Shown one piece after another: positions 61,144 to 64,000 of a stretch of DNA of 64,000 nucleotides. The notes below the pieces were generated by a model that was not told the origin of the DNA, did no database searches, and saw only the letters and a list, made by a program, of their open reading frames with translations. Numbering within the stretch: position 1 is the first letter of the stretch; the number at the start of each line of letters is the position of its first letter. Both the position numbers and the translations under genes were made by a program. Source of the DNA: Bacillota bacterium (GTDB lineage: Bacteria > Bacillota > Desulfotomaculia > Desulfotomaculales > Desulfallaceae); the NCBI GenBank assembly GCA_023439185.1, contig JAEXOR010000027.1:12867-76866 (forward strand), written 5' to 3'.

Positions 61144-61194
61144 ATGTCCATAGAAGATTTGGCTAAAAGCAGGAATACCTCGATCCTGTTGTAA
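61144..61194 (+). CDS. Candidate 16-codon leader peptide
   Basis: ATG 61144 encodes MSIEDLAKSRNTSILL and stops eight bases before a strong terminator stem. AAAGGGTG lies five bases upstream. Its position resembles an attenuation leader, though no run of one amino acid is present. Confidence 0.3.
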   Translation: MSIEDLAKSRNTSILL

Positions 61195-61201
61195 ATAAAA
61201 G

Positions 61202-61251
61202 AAATACCAATGGTTACCGGCTATTGCTGTCCGGAAACCGTTGGTATTTTT
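61202..61251 (+). terminator. Strong Rho-independent terminator upstream of the capBC operon
   Basis: Arms at 61202-61220 and 61231-61249 pair over 19 positions with one A-A mismatch and one G-U pair, with a 10-base loop, and run into a U-tract (61247-61251). It would end transcription about 240 bp before capB, so it belongs to an upstream small RNA or acts as a regulated attenuator. Confidence 0.82.
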
Positions 61252-61340
61252 ATTGCCTGTAACAATTATTAATATTTCTGCAACACATGATTAAGATTTG
61301 GCAACAGCAGATTCATATCTCTTCAGTATAATTGGCTTGG

Positions 61341-61379
61341 AAAGGAGGCCCATAGGTGAGATATATTTCATTAGATTAG
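61341..61379 (+). promoter_or_regulatory. Strong ribosome site with 7-codon open frame before capB
   Basis: AAAGGAGG (61341-61348) is followed after seven bases by GTG and the frame MRYISLD, then TAG. It is a perfect initiation context for a very short peptide 115 bp before capB. Confidence 0.35.
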
Positions 61380-61494
61380 CACAAAAGTGGACAAGCTTTA
61401 CTTTTTAATATTTGGCAAACTGCCCAAAAGGCAAGGGCGCAAATAGTAGAGACTTAATGTAACGGATTTCTATTAAAGAAAGGATAGGATCACT

Positions 61495-62691
61495 GTGCAG
61501 TTTGCTATAGCGCTTATTATTTTTGTTTTTATCTTAGGTGTCTGTGAACAAATAAGACATAATAAGAACTTAAACCAGATCAATCATAGAATCAATATAA
61601 ACGGTACAAGAGGTAAATCAACTGCAACCAGATTAATTACCGGTATTTTAAAGGAAGCAGGAGTTAAGGTGGTTGGAAAAACGACAGGAACCAGTGCGAG
61701 AATTATTTATTGGAACAAGGAAGAAGAAGAACCAATCATACGAGGCCCTTTAGGTCCAAATATTATAGAACAAAAAGCTGTCGTTAAAAAAGCAGTCAAG
61801 CTTGGCGCATCTGCATTTGTAACAGAGTGTATGGCTGTAAATCCCGATTACCAGATTATTTTTCAGGAAAAGCTTGTTAAAGCAAATATAGGGGTCATTG
61901 TTAATGTTCGTGAAGATCATATGGATGTGTGCGGCCCGACTTTAGATTTTATTGCAGAGTCCTTTACGGCTACAATACCAAAAAACGGAACCCTTATTAT
62001 TGATGATAGCAGTTATAATGACTATTTTACTAAAGAAGCAAAGAAAAGAAACTGCCGGATATTAATTGCAGATCAAAAAGAAATCCCGGATGGTTATTTA
62101 GAAAAGTTTACATATGTAATTTTCCCGGAAAATGTTGCTATTGCGCTGGCTGTGGCTAATGCGCTAAACATTGACAAAGATACTGCGTTAAGAGGAATGT
62201 TAAATGCTAATCCTGATCCGGGAGCATTAATGATCCATTCCTTAGACAACAAAAACCCCACATATTTTGTCAATGGCTTTGCCGCCAATGATCCAAATTC
62301 TACACGAATGATTTGGAAGCATATAACAGCTCTTGGTTATCCAACAAAAAATCCGATGGTGATTGTAAATTGCAGGCCCGATAGGGTTGACAGAACATTA
62401 CAGTTGGCAGAAGAGGTCTTACCAAATATGGATATTGATATTCTCGTTGCAATGGGTCAGACAGTGAAACCAATTACCGAAGGAGTAAATAGTAAAAAAA
62501 TATCTCCTCAAAAATACATAAATGCTGAAGGTTTGTCTTCCCATGAGGTTTATAAAACAATTAAGGATTTTTTTATAAACAGAGTAATTTTTGGCATTGG
62601 AAATATTCACGGTGGTGGCGATGAATTGGTTGAATTGATAATCCACGAAAAATTTAATCTGGAAACGGATCGAGTGCCACAAGTGGTATAG
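61495..62691 (+). CDS. capB: Poly-gamma-glutamate synthase subunit PgsB/CapB
   Basis: CapB is a Mur-ligase-like amide ligase that polymerises glutamate with ATP at the membrane, together with CapC. The 398-aa product begins with a membrane helix (AIALIIFVFILGVCEQIRH), then the ATP site INGTRGKSTATRLITG, followed by TGTSARI, ECMAVNPDYQ and NVREDHMDVCGPT, all family marks. It starts at GTG behind AAAGGATAGGA. It is AT-rich compared with the genes to the left. It heads a four-gene operon. Confidence 0.94.
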   Translation: MQFAIALIIFVFILGVCEQIRHNKNLNQINHRININGTRGKSTATRLITGILKEAGVKVVGKTTGTSARIIYWNKEEEEPIIRGPLGPNIIEQKAVVKKAVKLGASAFVTECMAVNPDYQIIFQEKLVKANIGVIVNVREDHMDVCGPTLDFIAESFTATIPKNGTLIIDDSSYNDYFTKEAKKRNCRILIADQKEIPDGYLEKFTYVIFPENVAIALAVANALNIDKDTALRGMLNANPDPGALMIHSLDNKNPTYFVNGFAANDPNSTRMIWKHITALGYPTKNPMVIVNCRPDRVDRTLQLAEEVLPNMDIDILVAMGQTVKPITEGVNSKKISPQKYINAEGLSSHEVYKTIKDFFINRVIFGIGNIHGGGDELVELIIHEKFNLETDRVPQVV

Positions 62692-62702
62692 GAGGTAAAC
62701 AG

Positions 62703-63155
62703 TTGTCAATTACGGATATTTCCATAGTTATAATTTTGGGTGTAATTTTGAGCTTGTTATTTACGGAAATTACCGGAATCTTACCTGCCGGTCTGATTGT
62801 ACCAGGATATTTAGTTTTACTTGTAGATCTGCCCCAGGCTATATTCTTAACATTCTTTATTAGCATCTTGACTTATTTAATAGTTGATTCCGGAGTGAGC
62901 AAAGTTACAATTCTATACGGCAAAAGAAAATTTGTAGCTATGATAGCAGTGGCAGTAGTGTTGCAGCTTATTACGTATGCAATATTGCCCTTGGATTATC
63001 GTTATATCTCCGGATTGGCAGCAGTTGGTATTATTGTGCCTGGATTATTAGCAAACACAATTCAGCGTCAAGGTATAGCAACAACATTTTTAAGCACTGG
63101 ATTGCTGTGTGCAATGACTTATGGTTGCACATTATTGTTAAAAGTCAATATATGA
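62703..63155 (+). CDS. capC: Poly-gamma-glutamate synthesis membrane protein PgsC/CapC
   Basis: The 150-aa protein has four to five helices and typical CapC features (TEITGILPAGLIVPGYLVL, ILYGKRKFVAMI). It forms the synthase complex with CapB. It starts at TTG, seven bases after GGAGG, 11 bases downstream of capB. Confidence 0.93.
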   Translation: MSITDISIVIILGVILSLLFTEITGILPAGLIVPGYLVLLVDLPQAIFLTFFISILTYLIVDSGVSKVTILYGKRKFVAMIAVAVVLQLITYAILPLDYRYISGLAAVGIIVPGLLANTIQRQGIATTFLSTGLLCAMTYGCTLLLKVNI

Positions 63156-63170
63156 GAAAGGAGGTGTAAG

Positions 63171-63404
63171 ATGAACACTTCATACAGGCTAATAAATAGC
63201 AAACAATACATGAACACATCGGAACCGCTCGAAGAAAAAAGTCAACATGAAGCTCTTGCAGTTTTTAATACACTAACATTAAAAGAAAAATGCCTGTATC
63301 TCGTTAAGATCAGCAAGAGAAATACCAGCTTTCAAGCACTTGGGCTAATGGGATTAACTCTGCTGATTATTACTACAGATTATCTGTTTACTAGAATTCT
63401 TTAA
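63171..63404 (+). CDS. Small single-helix protein, possible CapE/PgsE-like subunit
   Basis: The 77-aa product has a polar N-terminus of about 50 residues and one C-terminal helix (LGLMGLTLLIITTDYLF). GGAGG lies six bases before the ATG. In known capsule operons a very small membrane protein (CapE/PgsE) follows capC or capA; position and topology fit, although sequence similarity is not obvious. No CapA/PgsA gene is visible here. Confidence 0.6.
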   Translation: MNTSYRLINSKQYMNTSEPLEEKSQHEALAVFNTLTLKEKCLYLVKISKRNTSFQALGLMGLTLLIITTDYLFTRIL

Positions 63405-63422
63405 GAAAGGAGCAAGATAAGT

Positions 63423-63917
63423 ATGAAAAAACAATCTCTCAAAATTCTGGCTTTAGTTATGTTGTTTACATTTGGAATTAGTATCAGCGCATATGCCTTC
63501 ACAACAGGCTATCGTAGTTTTGCTGAACTAGCTGCAGCTGAAGACCCTTCAGACTATACCATTAAAACTAATGATATCGGAAGCGATACAACAATTTTAG
63601 CTATACACGGAGGCGGTATTGAAAGAGGCACTTCAGAATTAGTTGAGGCATTAAACGGATACGGTGAATATAACACTTATTCATTTGAAGGACTTAAAGC
63701 GGCTGATAATGGGAGCCTTTTTATGAAGGCTATCAATTTTGACGAACCAACAGCTGTTAGTTTAGTTAATAAATCAGATTACACTGTTTCTGTTATCGGA
63801 GCTACCGGCGATGACGAAGTTACTTATATTGGTGGTCAGAATAAGTTGCTGGCAGAATTAATCAGATTACATCTGAATATGCCGGGTCAAACTGAACAGT
63901 TTGACCGCAGAGATTGA
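63423..63917 (+). CDS. Poly-gamma-glutamate hydrolase family protein (DUF867), 3' end apparently replaced by IS
   Basis: The product has a signal peptide (cleaved after SISAYA) and the zinc-hydrolase motif LAIHGGGIERGTSEL of the DUF867/PghP family, which cleaves gamma-polyglutamate. The later family motif, usually V-S-x-H-G followed by VTYIGG, reads VSVIGATGDDEVTYIGG, so a probable metal-binding His is lost. The protein stops at 164 residues, without the normal C-terminal CNR...G-x-Q-L-E region. The last codons (about 63885 onward) lie in an IS21-like end. It is thus probably truncated and may be inactive. It would export and trim the polymer made by CapBC. Confidence 0.78.
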   Translation: MKKQSLKILALVMLFTFGISISAYAFTTGYRSFAELAAAEDPSDYTIKTNDIGSDTTILAIHGGGIERGTSELVEALNGYGEYNTYSFEGLKAADNGSLFMKAINFDEPTAVSLVNKSDYTVSVIGATGDDEVTYIGGQNKLLAELIRLHLNMPGQTEQFDRRD

Positions 63918-64000
63918 ACAGTATTTTCGTTTGAAACTGTACACCCTTTCCGGCAAAATTGAACACCGGATATGGCCCTTCTGCTAAATTGAATTTATGC
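63885..64000. mobile_element. IS21-family-like terminal region (continues past window edge)
   Basis: The right edge carries spaced, related repeats. In minus orientation they read TGTTCAATTTTGCC, TGTACAGTTTCAAAC, CTGTTCAATCT and CTGTTCAGTTTGACC. Multiple short repeats of this type near the end are characteristic of IS21-group elements, where they bind the transposase IstA. A perfect palindrome GGTCAAACTG-AA-CAGTTTGACC (63885-63906) marks the junction with the hydrolase gene. No transposase gene is inside the window. Confidence 0.6.

Larger units (their letters stand above)
60465..61494. other. Long AT-rich divergent intergenic region (1.03 kb)
   Basis: No convincing protein-coding gene is present. 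On the plus strand it contains a candidate 16-codon leader (61144-61194), a strong terminator (61202-61251), a TATAAT (61327-61332) and a second very short leader with a strong ribosome site (61341-61379), all upstream of capB. A terminator inside a divergent promoter region implies a small RNA or an attenuated leader. A small CCCGC..GCGGG stem lies at about 60628-60647. Confidence 0.5.

Noticed and set aside
61080..61256. Known riboswitch class (cobalamin, c-di-GMP, glycine, fluoride, T-box) before capB
   Set aside because: I could not find the defining conserved motifs of any of these classes, so only an unassigned leader with terminator is reported.
1..64000. CRISPR arrays, tRNA or rRNA genes
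   Set aside because: No regularly spaced repeats, no TTCRANN-type tRNA arms with acceptor pairing and no rRNA-like sequence were seen; a covariance-model scan would be decisive.

Overview
The window looks like a chromosome segment of a Gram-positive, endospore-forming anaerobe of the Desulfotomaculum/Pelotomaculum type (Peptococcaceae and relatives). The evidence is a Firmicute-type LexA box (CGAAC-N4-GTT core), the sporulation pair ytrH-ytrI, a SpoVK-like AAA+ ATPase, the miaB-ricA/ylbF-mutS-mutL-miaA-hfq gene order, 2-hydroxyacyl-CoA dehydratase-type activases, a beta-oxidation/butyrate cluster and a TRAP dicarboxylate system. Many genes start with TTG or GTG behind strong Shine-Dalgarno sequences. 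I saw no rRNA, tRNA or CRISPR array. The core is moderately GC-rich; two stretches (about 35.8-40.1 kb and 60.6-63.9 kb) are clearly AT-richer and look acquired.

Layout. 1-2.1 kb: 5' end of a class I fumarase gene and a sigma-54-dependent regulator. 2.1-2.8 kb: lexA with its own SOS box. 2.9-10.3 kb: a C4-dicarboxylate-type TRAP transporter (DctM, DctQ and two DctP binding proteins) with a CitA/CitB-type two-component system and a LysR regulator. 10.3-24.2 kb: a long co-oriented housekeeping run (methionine gamma-lyase-like protein, SpoVK-like ATPase, hfq, miaA, methyltransferase, mutL, HDAC-like protein, hydantoinase, mutS, RicA/YlbF-like protein, miaB). 24.3-29.8 kb: a DUF3231 gene, then etfB-etfA-thiolase-hbd-crt. 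30.4-32.3 kb: orphan minC, a NUDIX hydrolase and a DUF3786 gene. 32.4-35.8 kb: two DUF2229 proteins, a BadF-type activase and a small membrane protein. 36.0-40.1 kb: a DNA-modification/defence-like island (cytosine methyltransferase, nucleotidyltransferase-like protein, DUF262 protein, Vsr) abutting a truncated PIN toxin with its UPF0175 antitoxin and a frameshifted XRE regulator. 40.4-45.8 kb: a cysteine desulfurase-like enzyme and an NMT1/SsuA-type ABC transporter with a TetR regulator, interrupted by menA on the other strand. 46-53.4 kb: a chemoreceptor, rsgA, a MocR regulator divergent from a GNAT-like gene plus azlCD, and a RACo-like ATPase. 53.7-60.5 kb: an orphan coiled-coil protein, guaB, ytrI-ytrH and an OmpR/PhoR-type two-component pair. 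60.5-64 kb: a divergent leader region with a strong terminator, a poly-gamma-glutamate-type capBC operon, and a poly-gamma-glutamate hydrolase gene that runs into an IS21-like end at the right edge.

How parts work together. The TRAP transporter, its sensor pair and fumarase suggest uptake and use of C4-dicarboxylates. EtfAB, thiolase, Hbd and Crt supply most steps between acetyl-CoA and crotonyl-CoA with the electron carrier, but no acyl-CoA dehydrogenase is present here. Matching 14-bp operators link the TetR/ATPase/permease operon to its separated binding-protein gene. The most unusual block is the methyltransferase-NTase-DUF262-Vsr island, which may be an uncharacterised modification-dependent defence system.
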